From NCBI GenBank assembly GCA_910585605.1, contig CAJUFL010000062.1, positions 1 to 21,317 on the forward strand: DNA of 21,317 bases, written 5' to 3'. Both the position numbers and the translations under genes were made by a program. This stretch comes from an uncultured Lachnospiraceae bacterium (lineage in GTDB: Bacteria; Bacillota; Clostridia; Lachnospirales; Lachnospiraceae). This document shows positions 7,480-16,800 of this stretch, in pieces. Below the pieces are notes generated by a model. It was given only the letters and a program-made list of their open reading frames with translations. It ran no database searches and was not told the DNA's origin. The number at the start of each line of letters is the position of its first letter. Positions within the stretch are counted from its first letter, which is position 1.

Positions 7480-10400
7480 ATGAATAAGAGGTGGTCTAAA
7501 AAATACAGGCGTTTTATAGCGTTTTTTATGATAATATGCATGGTTTTTAGTAATTCAGGTGTTATGGCAGCTGTTACAGAAGCAGAAGAGATGAAAATAC
7601 CTGAAGCAGGACAAAAGGATATCAGCAAAAGTACAGATGTATCGTCAATCACAAAATCTCTAGTGGATTGTGAGCTGGAGTTTGTAGCTGGGTCTGGCAG
7701 TGATACAGAGCCGTTAAGTGGATTGAAGGTTACGGTAAAAGATGGAAGTAATACAGTAATGCCTGAAGAATCCGGAAATTATCTCTTAATACCAGAACAG
7801 AAATATCAATATATTATATCTGATCAGGGAATGGAGGAAGACTCAAAAGAAGGGACTTTTACGGCACCTCGATATATAGATGAGAATTCTCAAAAAATTA
7901 CGATACCTGTTGAATTAATAGAGCCGTCATTTACCATAGAGGGCAAGGATTGTACAGAAATTACGCAATTAAAAAAAGACAGCATAATATCATTAGTCTG
8001 TACAAATTATAATGAGTTGTACAAAAAAGAGGAATGGAAATACATATTAAGTGAAGATAAAAAAGCAGGGTTGAAAAATGCAATAAGTATTAAATGTACT
8101 GGGGATTCTTTTAATATAAATTATGAGTATGGAAAATATAAAAGCACGGTTTTTTCTTCTTCTATTACTACATTTAGCAATTATAAATTAAAAGCATTTT
8201 ATGATTTAACAGAAAATGACCAGATTGAACTAGTAAACCCCAATTTTGTAATTAGTAAGAAAGATGCTCAATCAGATGAGGATCAAACAATAGATCAAAC
8301 AGATATGGAACCCGGATCAGAGTATGAAGTATCGGTTTCTGTAAAGGGATTTACAGATGTAAAAGGGGTTTTGATAACACCTAATTCTTATGAACCGGAC
8401 ATTACAATAGAAGCGGGAGAAATGGTGGTCCCCAAAATTACAACAACATCAGAAAAGATGGGTTATTGTGGAGGAGACATATTACTCAATGATGTAAAAA
8501 TTGATGAAACGGATTGCTATCCTGAGCGTGGTAGTTATTGGGATTGGGATTGGAGATGTGTAAAAGAGGGAGATTCGAATAAAAAGCTGCCAATAATAAA
8601 GGAAACAGGCGATAAGATTGGGAAAATTGATTTGAGGAATGCAGAAGATGGGACTTATAAGCTTACCTGTGGCTATAATGATATTAGGAGCAGCAATTTT
8701 ATAAAGGTAACAGTATCAAGGCTTAAGCTGGATATTGACTTGGGTAAGATGCCTGTTACAGAAAAGATATATGATGATACCCCCCAATTTAAGATAGAGT
8801 TATCTATTAAAAATGATCCGGCAATAGTGTTAGATAATAAAAATTCCTACGATATTTCTGATGATGATAAAATAGAAATTACTTGTAATGTAGAGTCCGC
8901 TGATGTGGGTAAATATTCAATAATAAAAGATGTCACAGTCAATATTTCTAAAAATGAAGAGAAATATGATATTTCTGCGATAAAAGAAAAACTGGAAGGA
9001 AAGGCAGTAAACCTTGGTAGTGAAAAATTAATTATTAATAAGGCCATTATAAAGGTGACAAATCCCAAGATTGTTCTGCAATATAGATCTAATATTATTG
9101 ATTTGAAAAAAACAAATGAAAACATGGGAGAAGGAAACAATGGATGGGTAGATACAGATTTAAATACCTTATTTGGAAAGGTTATTTTTAATGAAGAAAT
9201 GAAAGATTATTGTGATTTTGAAAATTTAAATCATACTGAGAATGAGGATGAAATAGTTATAGAAGGTAAAAATGCAAAATACAGTTTTCTAGGCTTACAA
9301 ATGAATCAAAAAACAAAATATCGAATGCTTCAATGGGAATATACTTCCGAAATTATACAGGATAAGGATATAGCTGGAAAAATTACGCTTAAACAGAAGA
9401 AGTATGCTCCGTCGACAGAAGATGTAATTCGTAATAATAAGGAATGGTGTAATGAGAACGATATTACGGCAGAAATTATCAGTTCGGAGTACAAAGATGA
9501 TGATGCGTATGATACTGTTACATTTATAAAGATGCAAAATATAAAAAATAATGAGGATTTAAAAAAACAGGATATTGCACAAGATAATGGAAAGGCAGGA
9601 GCGCCCAAACTGATAATTTCCGGAATTAAAGAGAGAACTTACTATAAAATGATGTTTACAAGAGGGGATCCAGGATGGAAATATTCTTCAGTAGCAGCAA
9701 TTATTTGTCTTATACCGGAAAACCCTATCGATGAAAATGAAATATTTCCTGAGCCTAATATTATAAATGATAGTGTAGGGAGAGAATACCCTGTTATCAC
9801 TCTTTTTGTTGATTCTAATCCGGCAGAGATAAATTTCAATGAAGAAGATCTTGAGCGAGATCAAAGTAAAAAGGAAATACTACCTGGAAATTATATGTCA
9901 AAAATAGGATTTGAAGTTAATAATATAGGGTTTGCATGGGAATCTATTCATTATTCTTTTTGCAAATTTGATTCTAAAAATAAGATTATTAAAGTGGATG
10001 ATATCCCTATACCAAAGTTAGAGGATTATGTTTGTATTCCTTTAGAAGAAAATAATAAGTATACAATTGACTGTCCGGATAATGATGGAGATTATGTACT
10101 TTATCTGAAGTTAAAGAATACAGATGGAAGAGAGGATGTATATATTTCTAACGGACTATTTGTAGATAATGTGCCACCGGAGATAGAAGCTATATTTAAG
10201 ACAGGTGAAAATGATATCAAAGAGGGGAAGTTCTATACAAATCAGACAGTAAAAGCGAAGTTTGTGATAAAAGAACCTCATTTGGAGAATGTTAAGGTTA
10301 CAATAACAGCAGAAGAAAGAGATGGAAAAAAAATAGAAACAATAGATGTAACGTCAATAAAGAATGAACTTGAACAGTATTTAAAAGGAAAAGAACAGAC

Positions 10401-13074
10401 TGCTGAATATGAATTTACGCAAAGTGCTAATTATACAGTTAGGATAGAGGCAGAAGATAGAGTGGGCTTGAAAAAGGAAGAGACTTATCAATTTACGGTT
10501 GATAATGAAAAACCGGATAAGGGAGTTGTTTTGGCAGCGGGCAGCTATCACAATATAAAAACAGATAAGAGTAAAGAAACAGGGAAAATTGAACTGATTT
10601 TTGAAGAATTGGCTGGTAAATGGGAGAACTTAAAGAATACTATCTTTAACAATTTCAGCCAGGAAGAGATAAAGGTCACTCTGGAAGGAAATGACAGGAT
10701 TTCTCCATTTTCAATGTATTATTACATTACAGATGCAGTAATGACAGAAGAACAGCTGGATAGTATGGATGATGAAAGCTGGACAGAATATTTCAGGGAT
10801 GGGGATAAAAACCCGAAAATTACAGTAAACAAAAAGGATATTGTATATGGGAAGATTATGGATCAGGCAGGTAACATTTGTTATTTTTGTTCAGAGGGAA
10901 TGATTACAGATAATAAGGCACCGGAAGTTAAGATCAGTGTCAATAAAGAAGCGAACAAAAATAATTTTTATCATGATGATATCCCATTTTCAGCATTTAT
11001 AGAGGATAAAATTGCAGATGGAGGTACGGAAAGTGCTGGTTTGCAGTATGTGTCTTATCGTATTGAAGCAGATGATAAAAATGCGGATTCCAAAGTAATA
11101 TTAGATTCCAGAGATCATAAAGATTTTACTAAGAAAAATTGTAACATTAAGGAAGGTATTATAAAAGCAGATAAATTCAATAAAAACAATGTCAAATTGT
11201 ATGTAACGGCAGTAGACAATGCAGGTAACAAGGAAGAAGTTTTGAAAAAGTTCAGCATTGATACAGAGAAACCCGAAATTTCCGTTACATACAATGACGA
11301 ACAGGGTAACAAATATTACAACCACAAACGAACTGCAACTATTACCATTAAGGAACGTAATCTGGATACAAAGGATGTAAAAATATCTGTTAAAAGTGTA
11401 CATGGAAATAAGGCATCTATAGGAAAATGGAGTCACAGCTCCAATGTTGGCAAATCGGATGATGCAACCCATACCTGTAAGGTAACATTTTCTGAGGATG
11501 ATGATTATGAATTTTTAGTGAGTTGTGTTGATATGGCAGGCAATAAAGCAAAAAAGAATTTTTCCGATAAGTTTACATTAGATACTACGGTACCGGTGAT
11601 TTCTGTAAGCTATAACGGAAGAAATCCGGAGCAAAATGCTTACTATAACGAGGCAATCACTGCCACAATCACCATTAAGGAACATAATTTTAATGCAGGC
11701 AAAGTTAATATTCAGACACATACTGCCGGAAGTAGCGACAGTGGTGTGCAGGGGGTGTCTGCGTTTAGCAGTAATGGTGATATTCACACGGCAACGGTTC
11801 CGTACAGCACGGACGGGATATATGGTTTGGATGTTACTTATACGGATGAGGCAGGGAATCAGGCAGTTCCCTTTAACGGTAACACATTTACGATCGATAT
11901 CACAGAACCGGAACTTATAATCTCTAATGTAGAGGATAAATCTGCTAATAAGGATGAGGTGATGCCGATTGTTACCTGTACGGATACAAATTATGATAAA
12001 GAGCAGGTATCCATTACTGTGAGAGGTGCAAACAGCGGTGAAGTAGATTTGGGGGATATCGGATATGCGGTTTCTGATATTACAAATGGACAGCAGTTTG
12101 TGATGGATTTTCCGAAGACAGAAGAACGGGATGATATCTATATATTGACGGCAAAAATGGCGGATCGGGCAGGGAATGAAAAGGAGAGCAGTATTGAGTT
12201 TTCCGTTAACCGTTATGGTTCTGTATACACATTAGGAACAGAAACCGGGGAATGGCTGACAAATGGTGAATGTGCATATATCAAAGAAGGAAAGCCTGTT
12301 GTGATCATAGAAACAAATGTGGATGAGGTAGTGGAGCAGAATATTTCGTATACTGCTGGAGGCGTGGATGCGTCTACTATCAGTATTCAGGAGGCTGGTC
12401 AGTGTTCAGCAGAGGAAAAAATGAACGGCACCTATTTTGAAGCATCAGAGATAAACGGAGAGAATCAATGGTATCAGTACAGATATGAGATAAATGCAGA
12501 GAATTTTGAAAAAGAAGGCAGATATACGATACAAATTGATTCTACGGATAAAGCGGGTAACCATACAAGTAATGTAAGCAACAAGCATATTAACAGTAAC
12601 CTTCAGGTGCAGTTTGCAGTGGATCAGACTGCGCCAAGTGCAGTGATATCGGGTGCAACAAGCGGAACTGTTTATAACGATGAAGAGCATACAGTGTTAA
12701 TTGATGTTCAGGATAATCTGGCAATAAACAAGGTAACAGTATACTTAAATGATCAGGAATATGGAACTTATAGTGCAAAGGAAATTGCAGAAATGGAAGA
12801 CGGTTTCATTCCGATAGTTGTAGGACAATCCTTTACTACGCAGAAAATACAGGTAAAAGCCATAGATATGGCCGGAAATACATTAAGCAGGGACGCAGGT
12901 GGAACATATGATAAGGTGTTTGATGATTTTCGAATTATCGTAACCCGAAATTTGTTAGTACGATTCTTCCATACGCCGTGGCTCCTACTGTTAGCACTAT
13001 TTATCTTAGTCTGCATTACAGGGGGAACGGTTCTTATAATAATGAAGAGGAAAAAAACAAAGCAGGAGACGTGA
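7480..13074 (+). CDS. Giant membrane-anchored Ig-like surface protein
   Basis: 1864 aa; site AAGGAG (7465-7470). N-terminal signal peptide (about 12-30, VMA cleavage). The first ~900 residues are poorly recognisable, except a YDG/MBG-like module (about 415-525, with EKIYDDT and ADVGKYS). From about 900 on there is a run of bacterial Ig-like domains marked by D-x-x-x-P joints (VDNVPPE, VDNEKPD, TDNKAPE, IDTEKPE, LDTTVPV, IDITEPE, VDQTAPS). Two neighbours (nt about 11276-11580 and 11590-11900) are clearly duplicated, sharing YYN...TATITIKE. One TM helix (about 1834-1855) and a short basic tail (KRKKTKQET) end the protein. No LPXTG. The protein stays in the membrane and reaches out through the wall. 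It stands where a T7SSb operon would carry EsaA/YueB, another large extracytoplasmic protein, but no homology is claimed. GC content differs between its halves. Confidence 0.9.
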   Translation: MNKRWSKKYRRFIAFFMIICMVFSNSGVMAAVTEAEEMKIPEAGQKDISKSTDVSSITKSLVDCELEFVAGSGSDTEPLSGLKVTVKDGSNTVMPEESGNYLLIPEQKYQYIISDQGMEEDSKEGTFTAPRYIDENSQKITIPVELIEPSFTIEGKDCTEITQLKKDSIISLVCTNYNELYKKEEWKYILSEDKKAGLKNAISIKCTGDSFNINYEYGKYKSTVFSSSITTFSNYKLKAFYDLTENDQIELVNPNFVISKKDAQSDEDQTIDQTDMEPGSEYEVSVSVKGFTDVKGVLITPNSYEPDITIEAGEMVVPKITTTSEKMGYCGGDILLNDVKIDETDCYPERGSYWDWDWRCVKEGDSNKKLPIIKETGDKIGKIDLRNAEDGTYKLTCGYNDIRSSNFIKVTVSRLKLDIDLGKMPVTEKIYDDTPQFKIELSIKNDPAIVLDNKNSYDISDDDKIEITCNVESADVGKYSIIKDVTVNISKNEEKYDISAIKEKLEGKAVNLGSEKLIINKAIIKVTNPKIVLQYRSNIIDLKKTNENMGEGNNGWVDTDLNTLFGKVIFNEEMKDYCDFENLNHTENEDEIVIEGKNAKYSFLGLQMNQKTKYRMLQWEYTSEIIQDKDIAGKITLKQKKYAPSTEDVIRNNKEWCNENDITAEIISSEYKDDDAYDTVTFIKMQNIKNNEDLKKQDIAQDNGKAGAPKLIISGIKERTYYKMMFTRGDPGWKYSSVAAIICLIPENPIDENEIFPEPNIINDSVGREYPVITLFVDSNPAEINFNEEDLERDQSKKEILPGNYMSKIGFEVNNIGFAWESIHYSFCKFDSKNKIIKVDDIPIPKLEDYVCIPLEENNKYTIDCPDNDGDYVLYLKLKNTDGREDVYISNGLFVDNVPPEIEAIFKTGENDIKEGKFYTNQTVKAKFVIKEPHLENVKVTITAEERDGKKIETIDVTSIKNELEQYLKGKEQTAEYEFTQSANYTVRIEAEDRVGLKKEETYQFTVDNEKPDKGVVLAAGSYHNIKTDKSKETGKIELIFEELAGKWENLKNTIFNNFSQEEIKVTLEGNDRISPFSMYYYITDAVMTEEQLDSMDDESWTEYFRDGDKNPKITVNKKDIVYGKIMDQAGNICYFCSEGMITDNKAPEVKISVNKEANKNNFYHDDIPFSAFIEDKIADGGTESAGLQYVSYRIEADDKNADSKVILDSRDHKDFTKKNCNIKEGIIKADKFNKNNVKLYVTAVDNAGNKEEVLKKFSIDTEKPEISVTYNDEQGNKYYNHKRTATITIKERNLDTKDVKISVKSVHGNKASIGKWSHSSNVGKSDDATHTCKVTFSEDDDYEFLVSCVDMAGNKAKKNFSDKFTLDTTVPVISVSYNGRNPEQNAYYNEAITATITIKEHNFNAGKVNIQTHTAGSSDSGVQGVSAFSSNGDIHTATVPYSTDGIYGLDVTYTDEAGNQAVPFNGNTFTIDITEPELIISNVEDKSANKDEVMPIVTCTDTNYDKEQVSITVRGANSGEVDLGDIGYAVSDITNGQQFVMDFPKTEERDDIYILTAKMADRAGNEKESSIEFSVNRYGSVYTLGTETGEWLTNGECAYIKEGKPVVIIETNVDEVVEQNISYTAGGVDASTISIQEAGQCSAEEKMNGTYFEASEINGENQWYQYRYEINAENFEKEGRYTIQIDSTDKAGNHTSNVSNKHINSNLQVQFAVDQTAPSAVISGATSGTVYNDEEHTVLIDVQDNLAINKVTVYLNDQEYGTYSAKEIAEMEDGFIPIVVGQSFTTQKIQVKAIDMAGNTLSRDAGGTYDKVFDDFRIIVTRNLLVRFFHTPWLLLLALFILVCITGGTVLIIMKRKKTKQET

Positions 13075-13120
13075 AAAACCATTTATTATTTTGCAGTTGG
13101 TTACAAAAAGATAGTGGAAT

Positions 13121-13190
13121 CAATTGGTCATAAATAACAGATAGGCAGGCAATCAATTTTGCACTGCAAAATTGATTGCAATTAAGGGGA
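13121..13190 (+). repeat. Intergenic hairpin element, copy 2
   Basis: Related to 4909-4979. It contains a perfect 14-bp inverted repeat (13149-13162 with 13166-13179, loop ACT). Relative to copy 1, two G-U pairs are replaced by A-T pairs at the same places, so pairing is kept. Upstream segments can compete for the 3' arm: 13088-13097 (ATTTTGCAGT) is the exact complement of 13163-13172, and 13119-13126 (AATCAATT) of 13170-13177. No T-run follows. Confidence 0.75.
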
Positions 13191-13196
13191 TAAAGA

Positions 13197-13790
13197 ATGG
13201 ATAAAATCATGGAAATTGTATTTTCTAATCTGGCAGTCTGTTGTTATGAAGCAGCTGTTCTGGGATTTTTATTTGTCTATTTTATTAGATTGAAGAAAGA
13301 AAAAAAGCGAGTAGTGGAAATGAATACGCTGCAAAAAGAAAAAGCCAGAGAAGAGAAACTGGATCAGATATTAAGAAACAGGCTTTATCAGGGGAATAGT
13401 GATAAAGCTTTCCAGAACAATATTCCCTATGAAATCAGCTTTCATGAAGAGGTAGAGAATAATAGGGGAACAAATGAAAATATTGCTGTTCAGATTATCG
13501 AGAAGGGGAAGTTGTCAACAAGAAAATATGTAATTTTTATATCAGATATGATAACGATTGGCAGAAGCGGAGATAATGCATTGGTGTTAAATGATTTAAA
13601 AATTGCAAAAGAGCAGTGCAGAATATTCTGCCATGAACAATGCTTATACATTCAGACGATGGAGGATACCCATCCGGTACATGTCCGGCGTAAACGTAAT
13701 GTTATGCAGTTGGGAAAAGATGCTGTTAAGCTTTTGGACAATGATACGATTGAACTGGGAGAAACAACATTGAACATACATTTTATATAA
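13197..13790 (+). CDS. Membrane-anchored FHA-domain protein
   Basis: 197 aa; ribosome site AAGGGGA (13184-13190), formed by the end of the hairpin element. One N-terminal TM helix (about 12-30) is followed by a basic, coiled-coil-like stretch (31-60) and an FHA domain (about 96-197). The FHA core has ITIGRSGDNALVL (119-131) with Arg123, and late strands LLDNDTIELGETTL. The phospho-threonine contact loop, normally S-R-x-H, reads A137-K-E-Q140, so both Ser and His are replaced. It may bind a protein partner without phosphorylation. It sits 17 nt ahead of essC and may act as a docking protein for the ATPase (inference). The topology matches the 4988-5512 protein (N-terminal TM, cytoplasmic rest), and both genes carry the same upstream element. 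Confidence 0.88.
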   Translation: MDKIMEIVFSNLAVCCYEAAVLGFLFVYFIRLKKEKKRVVEMNTLQKEKAREEKLDQILRNRLYQGNSDKAFQNNIPYEISFHEEVENNRGTNENIAVQIIEKGKLSTRKYVIFISDMITIGRSGDNALVLNDLKIAKEQCRIFCHEQCLYIQTMEDTHPVHVRRKRNVMQLGKDAVKLLDNDTIELGETTLNIHFI

Positions 13791-13807
13791 AAAAGGAGTG
13801 GGGGCGC

Positions 13808-16800
13808 ATGGTTACCGTTCTATCAGTCTTTACAAGTACGTCCTTTAAAGAGATAAGGTTACCTAATTTGGTAAATACAGACTATTCATTTATCTTGTAT
13901 AAAAATATATTTCATATTACTGAGGATTTAGAAATTCATTTGGAAAATATTGATGGCAGATGGGCATTTGTAGAAAATCCCCGGTACACGGTATTAAAAG
14001 ATAATGAAAAATTTGTAGGAAAACCCATAAAGGATCAGGATATTTTTCATATTTATACAGAGGAATCAGAAAATATAACCATCATTGTAAAAGCGGTAAA
14101 ATATTCAATTTCAGTATTTACAAAATATGCAGTGGGTAATGTCAAAGAGATTACCATCGGTAAGAATGAGGATATGGATATTCGCTATGATTATGAGGGG
14201 ATGGTATCCAGATTTCATGCAAGAATATACAGAAGTGGTTCGGGAAACTGGATGCTTGAAAATAAAAGTGTAAATGGTATCTATGTAAACTCTGTTCTTG
14301 TACAGCAGGAAATCTGTCTTAATTTTGGAGATTTGATCAGTTTTATGGGATTGCATATGATGGTGCTTGGAGATTGTCTTGCAATTGACCAGGCAAATCA
14401 TCAGATGGAGATTAATGATAAAAAACTGAAACAGATCGATTATGGAGAATCAAAGGGTGACTTGCAGGACAAGGCAGGGGGGCATAAAAAAGAGAATATG
14501 ATCCTGCTCAGGCGTTCTCCGAGAAATATTGAAAAGATTGATACGGAAAGGGTAGAAATCGAGCAGCCTCCAGAATTAAATAATTCAAAAAAGCAGCCCT
14601 TAATCATGACAATCGGTCCGTCTTTTACAATGATGCTTCCGATGCTGATGGGAAGCTTGTTAATGGTTTATGCATCAAAAGCAAGTGGCGGCAATTCCAG
14701 CATTTATATGTATTCCGGTCTGGTGATGTCGGGGTCTTCAGCAGTGATCGGAATTGTCTGGGCACTTCTTAGCATCTATTTCCAAAAAAAGGAGGAGAAT
14801 GAACAAAAACTCCATCGCTTTGAAGCTTACGGTAATTATCTCACAAAACGGACAGAAATGATTAAAGAAAAATATGAGAATAATATCCGTTCATTAAATA
14901 TCATGTACCAGAGTGCGGAGACTTGTGCGGGTTATGATGAAAACAGTGCCGTACTTTGGAATCGTAATTTCCGCCATCCGGATTTTATGTTTTATCGTCT
15001 TGGTACAGGGAATATTCCGTTTCAGGCAGCAATTGATATTCCAAAAGAAAAGTTTAAATTATATGAAGACGGACTTTCCCAAAAGCCTAAATTTATTAAA
15101 GAAAACTATAGCACTTTATTTGGTGTTCCAGTAGGGATTGACCTGCATAAGCATCGTCTGGCAGGCATGATCGGAGGGGAAAATTTAACAGGGGCAATAG
15201 AAAATATTAAATTGCTGGCTACGCAGATTGCGGCTAATAACTGTTATACAGATGTTAAAATGGTGTTTATTTATGATGGCAAGGCCGCTGCAAATCTGAA
15301 TAAATGGGATTATATCAAATGGTTTCCCCATGTATGGTCAGAGGATAAAAAGTTAAGATATATTGCGGCAGATAAACAGCAGGCAGGAGATGTATTTTAT
15401 AGTATGGCAAAGGTCTTCCGGCAGAGAGAAGAAATGGGAAGCGTCAAAAATATGGATATGATACAAAAGCCATATTTTATCATGTTTTTATTAAATCCTG
15501 AGATGATAGAGGGAGAGCTGATTTCAAAATATGTTTTTGATACCAGTATGAATTATGGTTTGACCACTGTTATTGTTGCGGATTCATATACCGGACTGCC
15601 AAATGAATGCGAATACATTATTCAAAATGACAAGAATTTTCAAGGTGTTTACGATGTTAAGGACAGTCAGGAAGAGAGATTAAAAGTAGAATTTGATAAG
15701 GTTTCTGATTCTAAAGTAAACCAGTTTGCAAAAAGACTTTCCAATATATATGTAAAGGAGACGGAATCCGGTGGGGATATTCCTTCTGCCATTACTTTTT
15801 TTGAGATGTACGGAGTGCACAAGCTGCAGGAGCTGAATGTTTTAGACCGTTGGAGAAAAAACCGTACATATGACAATATAAAAGGAATGACCGGAGCTAA
15901 AGCCGGAGGTGCCCCCAGTTATCTGGATGTTCATGAAAAATATCATGGTCCCCATGGCTTAGTAGCAGGTACCACAGGGTCTGGTAAGAGTGAAACGCTC
16001 CAGACATATATGTTGTCGCTGGCGGTTAATTATAGTCCGGATGATATCGGATTTTTCATTATTGATTATAAGGGTGGAGGCATGGCAAATCTGTTTAACG
16101 GTCTTCCACATTTGATAGGACAGATTTCCAACTTGTCAGGGAATCAGGTTCACCGGGCGATGGTATCCATTAAAAGTGAAAACAGGAGAAGGCAGAGAAT
16201 TTTTACGGAAAGTGGTGTTAACAATATTAATCTATATACAAAATTGTATAAAAATAATGAAGTAAGCATCCCTGTATCGCATTTGTTTATCATTATTGAT
16301 GAGTTTGCGGAATTAAAAAGGGAAGAGCCGGATTTCATGAAAGAACTGGTCAGTGTGGCACAGGTAGGACGAAGCCTGGGTGTACATTTAATTTTGGCTA
16401 CACAAAAACCAAGCGGAACGGTGGATGATAATATCTGGAGTAATTCAAAGTTCAGATTGTGCCTGCGTGTACAGGACAGACAGGACAGTAACGATATGCT
16501 TCATAAACCGGATGCAGCGTATATCACACAGGCAGGGCGTTGTTATCTTCAGGTTGGTAATGATGAAGTGTTTGAGCTGTTCCAGTCAGGATTTAGCGGG
16601 GCGGTATATAGCGAAGATAATACAGACAGCAAGACAGATATTGCAAAATTAATTACGCTGAATGGCAGGACGGATATGACAGGCAATTTTGCAAAAATAT
16701 CCCAGAAAGAAAAAGCACAGGCAGAATGGCTTTCGATTATAGAGGGATATTTATTGGCTGCGTTGGAAAAAGAGCAGATTCTTCTTGAAGAATGTATGAA

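Noticed and set aside
11101..11472. Minus-strand open frame of 123 codons
   Set aside because: Antisense to the Ig-like repeats, no ribosome binding site or recognisable protein; other minus-strand frames in the window were rejected likewise.
11636..11920. Open + strand frame inside the giant surface protein gene
   Set aside because: Fully nested in a well supported gene, no ribosome binding site, Arg/Gln-rich translation typical of an out-of-frame reading.
13149..13179. Perfect hairpin after the giant surface protein gene as an intrinsic terminator
   Set aside because: No T-run follows on either strand and the downstream gene's ribosome binding site begins a few bases later.
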